A stretch of DNA of 64,000 nucleotides from CADEER01 sp965216585 (GTDB lineage Bacteria > Desulfobacterota > Binatia > HRBIN30 > CADEER01), in contig CBDCGC010000003.1 of the NCBI GenBank assembly GCA_965216585.1, forward strand, positions 1,426,001 through 1,490,000, written 5' to 3'. The translations under genes were made by a program, and so were the position numbers. Positions 28,137 through 38,333 of the stretch are shown in pieces. Below the pieces are notes generated by a model that saw only the letters and a program-made list of their open reading frames with translations, had not been told where the DNA came from and made no database searches. The stretch's first letter is position 1. Each line of letters starts with the position of its first letter.

Positions 28137-30239
28137 ATGGCCAACCTGCACATGATCAAGCTGCGCGGCGAGCGCGGTGCGGCGCTATTGGGCGCAGTGA
28201 TCGCACTCGTCGTGCTCCTCTCGATGGCGGCGGTCATGGCGGTGAACACCACCTCGGACACGCAGATGCGCGGCGCCTTCGGACAGGCTGTGACCGGCTT
28301 TTACGCCGCCGAGTCCGGGCTCAACATCGGCATGGCCGGGTTCAAGAACATCTTCCTCGACTACAACGTGCCGACTTCGGCCGATTTCGTGCCGCGCACC
28401 GTGACCATCGGCAGCCGCCAGGTCACCTACGCTCTGGGCGAACGCGACGGCAATCCACGCACCACCGTCATACCCGCCGGCGAGATCTTCGCCGGCGTCA
28501 ATTCGATTCAGTACTCCTACGTCGTCGAATCCAGCGCCGTGAACATCGTCGGCGACGAAGAAGCCACCGTCGGCGCCGAGTTCCTCGTTTCCTACATCCC
28601 ACTCTTCCAGTTCGCAGCCTTCTATCGCAACGACCTCGAAATCCTGCCGGGGCCGACGATGATCTTGAAAGGGCGCGTTCACACCAACGGCAATCTCTAC
28701 CTCAACGCCAACCAGGAGCTGCACATCGAAGACGATCCCGCGCTCGGTTTGAACACCGTACAGGTGTCGGCCGGCGAGCACGTCTACCGCGGCCGCAAGA
28801 ATGCCGACAAATGCACCGGGCGCGTCGAAATCGACAAGCTCGAAGACACCGTGGCACCGGCCGGCGATCTCGATCCGCTGGTGTTGCCGTGCAACGGCAC
28901 GGCGACCCGGCTCGTTCCCCAGCTCGAGCTCAACGCCTGGCAGGGATCGATCCAGAGCCAGATCGAGACCATCTCGATCCCCGAGCCCGACATCCTCGAC
29001 AAGGGCAGCGGCGTTTTCTGGAACAAGGCCGACCTGCGCATCGTCCTCCGACTCGACACCGGCACCGGTCAATTGCCGGGAGGTGCCGTTCTGCCGCACA
29101 CCATCGAGGTGCAGAACGACGACGGCAGCCGCAATCTGGTGAAGACAGCTGCGCTGTACGCGTTCATGACCAACATGGCATGGAACCAAGTCAACAGCGC
29201 CCTCGCCTATCGCGGCACCATGCCGGTGTTCTACAGCGACGTCCCCTTCAACGCGGCCTGCGGCGCACCGTGCAGCGACGCCGATCCGAGCTGCGGCAAC
29301 ACCGACCCGCTCTGCTACACACCGCAACTGGCGGCGCGCGCCGGCGGCGTCTACGACCAAACCATGGCTGCCGGCATCGGTGCCCCCTTTGATCTCGACT
29401 ACCGCCGCGGCGGTTTCTACAACTGGCGCGAGCGCAAGTGGATGCTGATGTTGAACATCAACGTCGGTGACCTCATCCGCTGGAACCAACAGAACGGCGA
29501 CCCATTGTTCGCAACCAGCGACACCTCACACGGCGGCCTGGTCATCTACGCAACCGTCGAAGGACCGGCTTCCAATGCCATCAACAACTACGGAGTGCGC
29601 GTTTTCGGCGGCGCCAATCTCGCCCTACCCGGCGGCATCGGCGTCACCGCCAACCCGGCCGGCCTCACCGTCGTGTCGGACCAAGCCATCTACGTGATCG
29701 GTGACTACAACCGCGGCATCGTCGCCCCGGCGGTGATCCAACCGTGGTCCGACCAAGCCATCCTGCCGCGCCAACCGGCGGCCCTGATCGGCGACAGCGT
29801 CAACATCCTGTCGGAGAACTACTGGAACCCCAACTGCGCCGGCGCCCTCTGTCGCGATGGGCAGAGCGTCGACGACCTGCGCGATGGACCGCGCGACGCC
29901 GTCACGACCGTCGTCAACTCCGCCTTTCTCGGCGGCGTCGACACGACGCCGGGAGGCTTTGCCGGAGGCTACAACGGCGGCATGGAAAACTATCCCCGCT
30001 TTCACGAGACCTGGTCGAACGGCGCGTGGCTGCGCTATCGCGGCTCGTTCGTCTCGCTCGGCGAGCCGGAGAAAGTACAGGGGGCTTGGTGCGGAACCGG
30101 CCCGGGCTGCAACATCTACGATCCTCCACGGCGCGATTGGAACTTCGACGCCTCCTTCAACGACGTCGCCAACCTACCGCCACTGACGCCGCGCTTCACC
30201 TTTCTCGAACAGCGCGTTTTCGCGCAGCAACTGGACTAG
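28137..30239 (+). CDS. Giant PilX-like pseudopilin, cluster 1
   Basis: This 700-residue protein has a PilX-type N-terminus: basic leader, RGAALLGAVIALVVLLSMAA, then TGFYAAESGLNIGM. Residue 5 after the usual cleavage Gly is not Glu; in GspK-like tip subunits this absence is linked to a terminal position. The rest is a large extracellular domain. Signatures shared with its paralogues at 34021 and 45152 are GRVHTNGNLYL, GSGVFWNKADLRIVL, FDLDYRRGGFYNWRERKW, NNYGVRVFGGANL and the closing NLPPLTPRFTFLEQRVF. A Cys cluster (CGAPCSDADPSCGNTDPLC) is probably disulfide-bonded. PilX proteins are normally about 200 residues, so this is greatly enlarged. It is followed after 3 bases by the FimT-like gene. 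Confidence 0.82.
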   Translation: MANLHMIKLRGERGAALLGAVIALVVLLSMAAVMAVNTTSDTQMRGAFGQAVTGFYAAESGLNIGMAGFKNIFLDYNVPTSADFVPRTVTIGSRQVTYALGERDGNPRTTVIPAGEIFAGVNSIQYSYVVESSAVNIVGDEEATVGAEFLVSYIPLFQFAAFYRNDLEILPGPTMILKGRVHTNGNLYLNANQELHIEDDPALGLNTVQVSAGEHVYRGRKNADKCTGRVEIDKLEDTVAPAGDLDPLVLPCNGTATRLVPQLELNAWQGSIQSQIETISIPEPDILDKGSGVFWNKADLRIVLRLDTGTGQLPGGAVLPHTIEVQNDDGSRNLVKTAALYAFMTNMAWNQVNSALAYRGTMPVFYSDVPFNAACGAPCSDADPSCGNTDPLCYTPQLAARAGGVYDQTMAAGIGAPFDLDYRRGGFYNWRERKWMLMLNINVGDLIRWNQQNGDPLFATSDTSHGGLVIYATVEGPASNAINNYGVRVFGGANLALPGGIGVTANPAGLTVVSDQAIYVIGDYNRGIVAPAVIQPWSDQAILPRQPAALIGDSVNILSENYWNPNCAGALCRDGQSVDDLRDGPRDAVTTVVNSAFLGGVDTTPGGFAGGYNGGMENYPRFHETWSNGAWLRYRGSFVSLGEPEKVQGAWCGTGPGCNIYDPPRRDWNFDASFNDVANLPPLTPRFTFLEQRVFAQQLD

Positions 30240-30242
30240 AAA

Positions 30243-30710
30243 ATGCCTGCCAACCAGCACGGCCTGTCGATCATCGATCTCCTCGTCACGATGTCGATCT
30301 TGTTCATCCTCGCCGCCGCCGGACTGCCGCACGTCGACCAGCGACGCTTCGACCTCAATACCGCACAACACCGGATCACCGCCGACCTCCGCTGGGCGCG
30401 TGCACGCGCCATGGTTTCCGGCGCCCACCACCGCTTTCATTCGACCGGCGCCCACACCTACCAGATCGAGCGTCTGGTCAAACGCAATGACGCCTGGGCG
30501 CTCGACACCACCGTCAAGCGGGCGACACTGCCGCAACACATTGTCCTGGCCACACCCGACGAGCACGTCGAGCTCAACCGGCGCGGCATCATCGTCTACG
30601 GCGACCCAGCCGCGGCCGTGCCAGTCCAGTGGACGATCACCGATTCGATGTTCTCGGCGTCGAGAACCTTGACCCTCTACCCGTCGGGACAGATCCATGC
30701 GGAAGGATGA
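30243..30710 (+). CDS. FimT/GspH-like pseudopilin, cluster 1
   Basis: This 155-residue minor pseudopilin begins with a type IV leader (MPANQHG) and helix LSIIDLLVTMSILFILAAAG. The residue at +5 after Gly is Asp rather than the usual Glu. Downstream, DLRWARARAMVSGAHHRF and the C-terminal LYPSGQIHAEG match the GspH/FimT fold. It belongs to the tip-priming complex of type IV pili or a related secretion filament. It lies 3 bases after the PilX-like gene and overlaps the PilV-like gene by 14 bases. Confidence 0.85.
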   Translation: MPANQHGLSIIDLLVTMSILFILAAAGLPHVDQRRFDLNTAQHRITADLRWARARAMVSGAHHRFHSTGAHTYQIERLVKRNDAWALDTTVKRATLPQHIVLATPDEHVELNRRGIIVYGDPAAAVPVQWTITDSMFSASRTLTLYPSGQIHAEG

Positions 30711-31089
30711 TCCACGCCGCTCTCAGCGCGGCGTCTCGCTCGTCGAATCTCTCGTCGCGCTGGTCCTCCTCGCTCTCGGCATCGCCGCCATCGGTGGATT
30801 CATGACCACCCAGATCCGCCATTCAGCGGACAACGAGCTGACGGCCCAAGCCTACTCGATCGCCGCCGACGAGGTCGAGCGCATCCGCGCGCTCCCTTAT
30901 TCGCAGATGGACGCAGCCTCCAGCACCGTCGCCCACGGCAGCGTCGACTTCGCGGTCTCATCCTCGGTCGTCGACAATGCGCCGGCCATCAACATGAAGA
31001 GCGTCAACGTCAACGTCGCCTGGACGTCCCCTTCTGGAGCACACGATATCGATGTCGACACCGTATTCACGCAAGTGGCGCCCGAATAG
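30697..31089 (+). CDS. PilV-like pseudopilin, cluster 1
   Basis: This 130-residue protein has a basic leader and cleavage motif QRG|VSLVESLVALVLLALGIA with Glu at +5. Next come AYSIAADEVERIRALPYSQM and a short beta domain. This is a PilV/GspI-type minor pseudopilin, processed by a prepilin peptidase (not in the window). Its coding region overlaps the PilW-like gene by 38 bases in another frame, an arrangement kept in all three clusters. Confidence 0.85.
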   Translation: MRKDDPRRSQRGVSLVESLVALVLLALGIAAIGGFMTTQIRHSADNELTAQAYSIAADEVERIRALPYSQMDAASSTVAHGSVDFAVSSSVVDNAPAINMKSVNVNVAWTSPSGAHDIDVDTVFTQVAPE

Positions 31090-31897
31090 CACCGGCTTCA
31101 CCAGCGTCGAGCTGCTCGCCGCCATCAGCGTTGCCATCCTCGGCATCGCCCTGGCCTCGGGAATGGTGCAGGCCGGCAAGCACCACATCTACCGCCAGTC
31201 CACCGAGCTCGAAGCGTCGCAGGCCGCGCGCGCCGCCATGGACACGGTGTTGCGCGAGCTGCGCCTCGGCGGCGCCTGCCTTCCCGAGACCGGTGAGTTC
31301 ATCGCCCTCGAAGCCGTCGACAACGGTACGACCGACGAGGTCACGACGCGCTACGGCATCACGTCGACGAGCGATCTGAGTTGCGTCCAAACCTCCCTCG
31401 CCACCATTGCCACCGCCGGCGGCAACTCGCTGTCGGTCGTCGAAACCACCGGCTATGAGCAAGGCCATCTCGTCTACTTGCGCCACACCGACGGCAGCGG
31501 CGAATACCACAAGATCGCCAGCCTCGACGGCGCCAATCAGCGGATCTCCCTCGCCAGCACGCTCAGCAAAGACTTCCCCGCCACCAGCGGCGTGTACGCG
31601 ATCGACGAACGACGCTTTTTCATCGATGCCAGCCAACCGGCCGCGCCGCTCCTGATGTACCAGGTCGACGACAACCCAGCCCAGCCGTTTGCCCTCGGCG
31701 TCGAAGCACTGGACCTGCAATACGAGCTTTCAGACGGATCCCTGCTCGATCAGCCGGCAGGCGAACAACAATGGCGCTCGATACGCCAGATCCACGTGTC
31801 GCTGACCGCCAGATCCGTCGAAACCGACGATTCGGGAACGCCCTACCGGCGCTCCTACCGCCTCGCCATCAAACCCCGCAACCTTCTCAATAGCTGA
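31052..31897 (+). CDS. PilW-like pseudopilin, cluster 1
   Basis: This 281-residue PilW/GspJ-type minor pseudopilin has leader MSTPYSRKWRPNSTG and helix FTSVELLAAISVAILGIALA with Glu at +5. Family-like features follow: ARAAMDTVLRELRLGGACLP, EYHKIASLDGANQRISL and VYAIDERRFFI. It ends YRLAIKPRNLLNS, as in the paralogues. It is the last gene of cluster 1. The next 400 bases carry the promoter region of cluster 2. Confidence 0.87.
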   Translation: MSTPYSRKWRPNSTGFTSVELLAAISVAILGIALASGMVQAGKHHIYRQSTELEASQAARAAMDTVLRELRLGGACLPETGEFIALEAVDNGTTDEVTTRYGITSTSDLSCVQTSLATIATAGGNSLSVVETTGYEQGHLVYLRHTDGSGEYHKIASLDGANQRISLASTLSKDFPATSGVYAIDERRFFIDASQPAAPLLMYQVDDNPAQPFALGVEALDLQYELSDGSLLDQPAGEQQWRSIRQIHVSLTARSVETDDSGTPYRRSYRLAIKPRNLLNS

Positions 31898-32297
31898 GAA
31901 CGGAAGCTCGCCGACCGACCGTTGCGAGAGTGACGACCGGTATTCCCGGGCAGCTCAGCTGGCGACCTCCACGCCGAACGTCCCACGTTTGATGTAGCAT
32001 GTCTTCTGGCATTGGTCTTGCTTTGTTACTATCCAGATCATGCGATTGTGCGAGATGAGCTTCCTCAAAGGAAAATCCCCCCACAAATTCAGTCATTTCC
32101 AGATTTGGCATGCATCATGCGCATACACTTGGCATAGTGAACCAATCTTCAGATCGTCATCCAAAGTCGTACACGCAGGGGCGGATCGGCAAACATTACG
32201 ACTCTGCTCCAACTCGGAAACGAGCCTTTTGCGTGTGATTCTGGGCACCAGCGAAAACGAAACGTCCCCCCCATCGAGAGACGAGAGGATAGAGTCT
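31898..32297 (+). other. Promoter and leader region of pseudopilin cluster 2
   Basis: This 400-base AT-richer, apparently non-coding stretch has a sigma-54 promoter near its left end (32007) and therefore a predicted leader of about 260 nt before the GTG at 32298. The frame stays open from an ATG at 32040. That start would lie only a few bases after the predicted transcript start and add 86 residues with no family character, so it is not preferred. I recognised no riboswitch. Confidence 0.5.
32007..32022 (+). promoter_or_regulatory. Sigma-54 promoter of pseudopilin cluster 2
   Basis: TGGCATTGGTCTTGCT has exact GG-N10-GC spacing and differs from TGGCAC-N5-TTGCW at one base. Type IV pilin genes are often sigma-54 dependent with a PilR-type activator, which suits this location. 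The predicted start is near 32034. Confidence 0.75.
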
Positions 32298-32792
32298 GTG
32301 ACATCCACCGAAACCACGCGCAACAAACAGAGCGGATTCGGCGTCATCGAGTTGATGTCGACGATGGCCATTTTCGCCATTCTCGCCGCCGCCGGGTTGA
32401 CCAATTTCGATACCGCGCGAACCGACATCAACACCAGCACGCGGCGCTTGAACGCCGATTTGCGCTTCGCGCGGGCGCGGTCGATGGCCACCGGCGACCA
32501 CTTTGCCATCCACCAAACCTCCGCAACCTCGTATCAAATCGAGCGCCGCGAATGGACGGGGTCGGCGTGGAGTCTGAAGCGGGTCGTCCGCGTGGAGAAC
32601 CTACCAGCGCATCTCAGCATGGCGATGCCCTCGGGAGTCGACTCCATCGAGTTCGACAGCCGCGGCGAGTTGACCTTTGCGCCCGGAACTCCAACGGCGC
32701 CGATCGAGCCGACCCTGACCGACAGCAAGTTCAATGCAATCAGGAATACCAAGGTCTGGCCCTCCGGCCAGATTCTCACGATCGAATCATGA
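32298..32792 (+). CDS. FimT/GspH-like pseudopilin, cluster 2
   Basis: This is a 164-residue protein with GTG start at 32298, chosen because gagagacgagaggat precedes it and the leader (VTSTETTRNKQSG) has normal prepilin length. The motif is SG|FGVIELMSTMAIFAILAAAG with Glu at +5. LNADLRFARARSMATGDHFA and the closing KVWPSGQILTIES match GspH/FimT. It is the first gene of cluster 2, downstream of a sigma-54 promoter, and overlaps the PilV-like gene by 4 bases. Confidence 0.85.
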   Translation: MTSTETTRNKQSGFGVIELMSTMAIFAILAAAGLTNFDTARTDINTSTRRLNADLRFARARSMATGDHFAIHQTSATSYQIERREWTGSAWSLKRVVRVENLPAHLSMAMPSGVDSIEFDSRGELTFAPGTPTAPIEPTLTDSKFNAIRNTKVWPSGQILTIES

Positions 32793-33202
32793 GAGCGATC
32801 CTGAACACAATCCTGCAGCGACCGGCGCTGCGCAGCAACGGCGGCTTTTCGCTGATCGAGACGCTCGTCTCACTGGCGCTCATTGCCTTGACGGTCGCAG
32901 CCGTCGGCAACTTTCTCGACTTCCAATACCGCACGACGACCGCCAATCACCTTGCATCACAGGCCTATTCGATCGCCGCGGAAGAGCTCGAGACGGTCCG
33001 ATCACTGCCCTTCGATGCCATGACCAACCACGCCCGCGATCTCACGCAAGGTTCGGTCGCGTTCAGTGTCGCCACGACGGTCGAAGACAACCAGCCGGCG
33101 CAGCACATGAAGCGCGTCAACGTCGTCGTATCCTGGAGCCAGCCCGGAGGAGCCGAGAGTGTCTCGCTGCAGACGATCTACACCGACCCCGCGACTGGCT
33201 GA
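32789..33202 (+). CDS. PilV-like pseudopilin, cluster 2
   Basis: This 137-residue protein has a basic leader ending SNGG and helix FSLIETLVSLALIALTVAAV with Glu at +5. Next come AYSIAAEELETVRSLPFDAM and a C-terminal beta domain very like the cluster 1 PilV. Start ATG at 32789 inside the stop of the previous gene (ATGA). It overlaps the PilW-like gene by 44 bases. Confidence 0.87.
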   Translation: MRAILNTILQRPALRSNGGFSLIETLVSLALIALTVAAVGNFLDFQYRTTTANHLASQAYSIAAEELETVRSLPFDAMTNHARDLTQGSVAFSVATTVEDNQPAQHMKRVNVVVSWSQPGGAESVSLQTIYTDPATG

Positions 33203-34019
33203 GCCGGTACCGAGTGGCGGCTTCACCAGCGTCGAGCTGCTGGTCGGCTTGCTCATGATGGGCCTCGCCCTGGCTCTCACGGCGAGCGTCATGTTGGCCG
33301 GCAAGGGCAAGATGCAAGAGCACCACAAGCTCGTCGAGACGGAAATCGGTGCCCGCTCCGTCGTCAACGCGATCTTGCGCGAGCTGCGCCTGAGCGGCGC
33401 CTGCCTACCGGTCAACGGCGATTTCATCGCCCTCGAAGCGGTCGATTCCGGCACGACCGACGAAATCACGACGCGCACCGGTCTCACCGCCAGCGGCTCG
33501 GTCACCTGTATCCGCGCAGCCTCGGCGGCCCTCGCCGCCAGCGGCAGCTCGGTGTTGACCGTCGACGACGCCAGCGCCTTTGCCCAAGGCATGCACGTCT
33601 ACATACGCGGCGCCTCCGGCACCGGCGAGTACGCGTACATCGCATCCGTCGACCCCTCGACCGATCAGATCAGCCTCGACATCGCGCTGTCCCAGGACTA
33701 CGCCGCCGCCAGTGGTGTCTACGCCGTCGAAGAGCGGCGTTTCTTCATCCAGAACCAGCCCGATGGAACGCCCGAGCTGATGTTACAGATCAACGACAGC
33801 GCTCCGGTGTCGTACGCCTCCGGCGTGGAATCCCTGGAGCTCACCTACGAGCTCGCCGACGGCGCGATCGTCGACTTGCCGCCGAATGCCGCAGCCTGGC
33901 GCTCGCTGCGCATGATCAACGTCTCTTCGACGTCGCGCTCGCTGAAGGAAAACGAAAGCTCTGATCACTACCGGCGCTCCTTTAGCCTCGGCATCAAGCC
34001 GCGCAACATCTTGAGTTGA
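33159..34019 (+). CDS. PilW-like pseudopilin, cluster 2
   Basis: This 286-residue protein has a GTG start at 33159, leader ending PSGG and helix FTSVELLVGLLMMGLALALT with Glu at +5. Segments shared with cluster 1 are ILRELRLSGACLPVNGDFIA, VYAVEERRFFI and the end FSLGIKPRNILS. It is a PilW/GspJ-type minor pseudopilin. The PilX-like gene follows after one base. Confidence 0.87.
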   Translation: MSRCRRSTPTPRLAEPVPSGGFTSVELLVGLLMMGLALALTASVMLAGKGKMQEHHKLVETEIGARSVVNAILRELRLSGACLPVNGDFIALEAVDSGTTDEITTRTGLTASGSVTCIRAASAALAASGSSVLTVDDASAFAQGMHVYIRGASGTGEYAYIASVDPSTDQISLDIALSQDYAAASGVYAVEERRFFIQNQPDGTPELMLQINDSAPVSYASGVESLELTYELADGAIVDLPPNAAAWRSLRMINVSSTSRSLKENESSDHYRRSFSLGIKPRNILS

Positions 34020-34020
34020 A

Positions 34021-36162
34021 ATGAAACGAATCCGAAACGAAAGAGGTGCCGCACTCCTGGCGGCGTTGGTGGTCATGTCCGTCTTGCTAGCGCTGGTCGG
34101 CGCCACTGCCATTTCGACATCGACCGACACCCGCACGCGCGGAATCTTCGGACACAGCCTCACCGATTTCTATGCGGCCGAGTCCGGGTTGAACGTCGGC
34201 ATGGCCGAGTTCCGCAACATCTTCCTCGACTACAACGTACCGCAGTCTTCGGATCTGACGCCACGAACCATCACCACCAACGGTCGCACGGTCACCTACG
34301 AGATGTCGGAGGTTGCCGGGAATCCCAAGCGCATCACGATTCCAGCCGGTGAGCAGTTCGCCGGTGCCAACTCCTACCAATACACCTACGAGGTCATGTC
34401 GAAGGCGGAGTCCATCGGCGCGACCAGCAAGGCCGAGATCGGCGGCCAGTTTCTCATCGACTACATTCCGATCTTTCAGTTCTTCGGCTTCTACGCCAAG
34501 GATCTCGAGCTCAGCCCGGGTCCGCCGATGACGATCACCGGGCGCTTGCACACCAACGAGGATCTCTACCTCGACGGCAAGCTCGAGATCATGGACGCGC
34601 CCAGCCAGGGAGTGAACTCGGTGACCGTAACGGCGGCGGGCAACATCTACCGCGGCACCAAACCGATCAACGGCTGTCGCACCGCCGACTACGTTCGCAT
34701 CGACAAGCTCGAAGACGTGGTTGCACCGTCCGGCGACCTCGACCCCATGGATCTACCATGCAACGCAGACGCCACGCGCAACGTCGCCCAAAGCGAGCTC
34801 GACGGCTGGCTCGGTACGGTCAAGAGAGGCGTCGGCAGCGTCTCCATGCCGCAACCAGACATCGTCGACCGCGGCAGCGGGGTGTTCTGGAATGATGCCG
34901 ATCTGCGCATCGTCCTCAAGCTCAACTCGGCCGACCGCTTGCCTGGCGGCGCTTACGATCTGCCGCACGCGATCGAAGTACAAAACGCCGACGGCAGCCG
35001 TGACGTCACCAAGACGAACGCCCTGCACGCCTTCATGTCGGACGGCGCCTGGAACGATACGAACAGTGTTCCCTACCGCGGCACCATGCCGATCTTCTAC
35101 TCCGCGCTGCCCTTCAGTGCAGACGCCGCTTGCGGTGCGTGCGCCGACGACAACCCGGGATGCGGCGGTCACACCGACCCGGGTTGCTACGACGGCGGCG
35201 GGGCGCCCGACCTGCCGGTGCGCGATGCCGGCAGCGGCGCGTACTCACAGAACATGAGCGCGGCACCGTTCACCGGCAGCGGCGCCGGAACCTTCGATCT
35301 CGATTACCGCCGCGGCGGCTACTACAACTGGCGCGAGCAAAAGTGGATCACGATGTTGAACGTCAACATCGGCGATCTGCTGCGTTGGAACGCTCAGAAC
35401 CTGTCGCCCTTTTTCGCCAACGGCGACAGCAGCACCGGCGGCCTGGTGATCTTTCTCAGCGTCGAGGGGCCCCTCGCCGGCGGCATCAACAACTACGGCG
35501 TCCGCGTCTTCGGCGGCGCCAATCTCAACATTCCGGGCGGCATTGGCGTTTCCGCCGATCCGACCGGCATCACCCTGGCCTCCGATCAAGCACTCTATAT
35601 CCTCGGCGACTACAACCGCGGCATCGTGCCGGGCACACAGATCAACCCCTGGTCCGATCAGACCAACAATCTGCCCCGACAACCCGCCGCTGCGATCGCC
35701 GACAGTCTGGTCGTTCTCTCCGAAGGATATTGGAACCCCGGCTGCGCCGGTCTCGCATGCCGAGACGGCCAAAGCGTCGACACGATCACCAGCACGACTC
35801 GGCAAGCGAGACTGACGACGATCAACGCCGCCTTCCTGGCCGGCGTCGACGAAACGCCGGACGGCTACCCGGGCTGGAACAGCTACAGCGGTGGGCTGCA
35901 CAACTATCCGCGCATGCAGGAGGATTGGTCCTACCCTCTCACCAATCTGTATCTGCGCTCGTCCTTCGTGTCCCTCGGCCCTCCTCGCCACGTCCGAGGT
36001 CCGTGGTGCCTGAACCCACCCGGTCCGGGTTGCAACAGCTACTACCCGCCGCAGCGACTGTGGGAGTACGAGTCGGCGTTCGAGACGCTGGAGAACCTAC
36101 CGCCGATGACTCCGCGCGTCGTGCACGTCAAGCAACTGCTCTTCACCCAAGAGTTTCGCTAG
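34021..36162 (+). CDS. Giant PilX-like pseudopilin, cluster 2
   Basis: This 713-residue paralogue of the protein at 28137 has N-terminus RGAALLAALVVMSVLLALVG without Glu at +5, then DFYAAESGLNVGMAEF. It shares GRLHTNEDLYLDG, GSGVFWNDADLRIVLKL, FDLDYRRGGYYNWREQKW, NNYGVRVFGGANLNIPGGIG and LENLPPMTPRVVHVKQLLF. The Cys cluster CGACADDNPGCGGHTDPGC is at about 377-395. Being last in the cluster and lacking the Glu, it may cap the pilus tip. Its last 20 bases overlap the convergent dmeF gene. Confidence 0.82.
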   Translation: MKRIRNERGAALLAALVVMSVLLALVGATAISTSTDTRTRGIFGHSLTDFYAAESGLNVGMAEFRNIFLDYNVPQSSDLTPRTITTNGRTVTYEMSEVAGNPKRITIPAGEQFAGANSYQYTYEVMSKAESIGATSKAEIGGQFLIDYIPIFQFFGFYAKDLELSPGPPMTITGRLHTNEDLYLDGKLEIMDAPSQGVNSVTVTAAGNIYRGTKPINGCRTADYVRIDKLEDVVAPSGDLDPMDLPCNADATRNVAQSELDGWLGTVKRGVGSVSMPQPDIVDRGSGVFWNDADLRIVLKLNSADRLPGGAYDLPHAIEVQNADGSRDVTKTNALHAFMSDGAWNDTNSVPYRGTMPIFYSALPFSADAACGACADDNPGCGGHTDPGCYDGGGAPDLPVRDAGSGAYSQNMSAAPFTGSGAGTFDLDYRRGGYYNWREQKWITMLNVNIGDLLRWNAQNLSPFFANGDSSTGGLVIFLSVEGPLAGGINNYGVRVFGGANLNIPGGIGVSADPTGITLASDQALYILGDYNRGIVPGTQINPWSDQTNNLPRQPAAAIADSLVVLSEGYWNPGCAGLACRDGQSVDTITSTTRQARLTTINAAFLAGVDETPDGYPGWNSYSGGLHNYPRMQEDWSYPLTNLYLRSSFVSLGPPRHVRGPWCLNPPGPGCNSYYPPQRLWEYESAFETLENLPPMTPRVVHVKQLLFTQEFR

Positions 36163-37087
36163 ACAGCGCTGCGCCGCACTCGGCCGCCGAGCAGCGGTTG
36201 ACCTCGACCGTGACGTGTGTGAGATCGAAGACCTCGGCAATCAAGCCCTTGTAGTACTCCGGTGGCTGCGGATCGTGAGTGGCCAGCGACACGATCGCCG
36301 ACAGTCCGCGCGGTCCGACGCGCCAGAGGTGCAGGTCGATCACCTGGTTGTCATCGCGGCTCTCGAGGGCGCGGCGTACCCGCCACGCGAGCTCGGGCTC
36401 GACGTCGCCGTCGAGCAGCACGCGTGAGGAATCACCGATCAGCCCGATGGCCCAGCGTCCGATGATGATCGCTCCGACCACCCCCATCGCCGGATCCATC
36501 CACTGCCAACCGAGGTACTTTCCGGCCAGCAACGCGGCGATCGCCAACACCGAGGTGAGCGCGTCCGTCAGCACGTGCACGTAGGCCGAGCGCATGTTGT
36601 GATCGGGCTGGCCGCCGTGGTCGTGTGCGTGATCTCCGTCTCGCAACATCCAGGCCGACAAGAGGTTGACCGCCAGTCCGACGCAAGCCACCAGGATCGC
36701 CTCGTCGAAACCAATCTCAGAGGGAACGACCAAACGCTCGAAGGATTCCCAGGCCAACAGCACGGCGACGACGCCGAGAACGATGGCGCTGGCGAAACCG
36801 CCGAGGGCGCCGACTTTCCAGGTGCCGAACGCATACCTCTGATCGCCGCTGTGGCGGCGCGCATAGGCGTAGGCGAAGACGGTGATGCCGAGGGCCGCCG
36901 CATGACTGGCCATGTGCCAGCCATCTGCCAACAGGGCCATGGAATTCAGCAGGATTCCCGCCGCGACCTCGACGACCATCATCGCCGCGGTCAACCAGAT
37001 CACCCGCCGGGTCGCGCGCTCGCGGCGCTCCTGACCACTGTCGATTCCGACATGCTCTCGATGGTCTGTGGACACCGTGTGCTGCAT
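36143..37087 (-). CDS. dmeF: CDF-family metal efflux protein DmeF
   Basis: This 314-residue cation diffusion facilitator exports divalent metal (Co/Ni in DmeF). The membrane core has LLNSMALLADGWHMASHAAA, which carries the conserved Asp/His zinc-site-like residues of TM2, and TM5 VHVLTDALTSVLAIAALL with the matching HxxxD. A His-rich loop (GDHAHDHGGQPDHN) lies between TM4 and TM5, as in DmeF. The cytoplasmic C-terminal domain follows. The ATG at 37087 is preferred over 37147 on family length. It converges with the PilX-like gene by a 20-base overlap. Confidence 0.85.
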   Translation of the reverse strand: MQHTVSTDHREHVGIDSGQERRERATRRVIWLTAAMMVVEVAAGILLNSMALLADGWHMASHAAALGITVFAYAYARRHSGDQRYAFGTWKVGALGGFASAIVLGVVAVLLAWESFERLVVPSEIGFDEAILVACVGLAVNLLSAWMLRDGDHAHDHGGQPDHNMRSAYVHVLTDALTSVLAIAALLAGKYLGWQWMDPAMGVVGAIIIGRWAIGLIGDSSRVLLDGDVEPELAWRVRRALESRDDNQVIDLHLWRVGPRGLSAIVSLATHDPQPPEYYKGLIAEVFDLTHVTVEVNRCSAAECGAALSSETLG

Positions 37088-37379
37088 GGGACCGCCCCGG
37101 ATCGCGACAGCATAGCCGGGATCGCCGGCGGTTTTCCAGGCGGACACGCCTCTCGCCCCCGTTTGCGTTCGGTCGCCGGTCCGCGCTAGGACCCGGATCG
37201 TGCTGTTTCACAGACTCATCGAGACGCGTCTCGACACGGAGGCGAAACATCCGTCGCGCTCGCCGGCGCGGGTGACACGGCACGGGCAGCGCGCTCGGAG
37301 ACTGATGGCCATTGCGATCGACTTCCAGCCCGCATACGCCGGCTCTTCACCCCGGAGGGGAACGGGGGGAGGACTTGTT

Positions 37380-37409
37380 GCGGTCCCGCGCTTCGCGGCG
37401 CGGGACCGC
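37380..37409. terminator. Strong hairpin, 12-bp perfect stem
   Basis: gcggtcccgcgc / gcgcgggaccgc around a six-base loop. It lies between dmeF and the nuclease gene, where no convergent genes need it, and no T-run follows on either side. It may be a repeat or regulatory hairpin rather than a true terminator. The rest of the 354-base gap (37088-37441) shows nothing recognisable. Confidence 0.4.
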
Positions 37410-37441
37410 AGACATCTTGGCCGCCGACGCACTGACGCTGC

Positions 37442-38218
<777 letters not shown>

Positions 38219-38306
38219 CGCCATCCGGTCCCGCAGGTGGCTCCACCCAGCCGGAATCGCCGCCTCGGGAGCAACTCGCATTGAAAAGAGATGCCTTTGG
38301 CGATAG

Positions 38307-38322
38307 TTACAGACGACTGTAA
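38307..38322. promoter_or_regulatory. TetR-type operator upstream of 38334
   Basis: TTACAG-ACGA-CTGTAA is a perfect inverted repeat whose end is 11 bases before the start codon of the TetR-family gene. Position and form fit an autoregulatory operator: a bound dimer would block translation initiation or the promoter. Confidence 0.65.
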
Positions 38323-38333
38323 ACACGTGCCCA

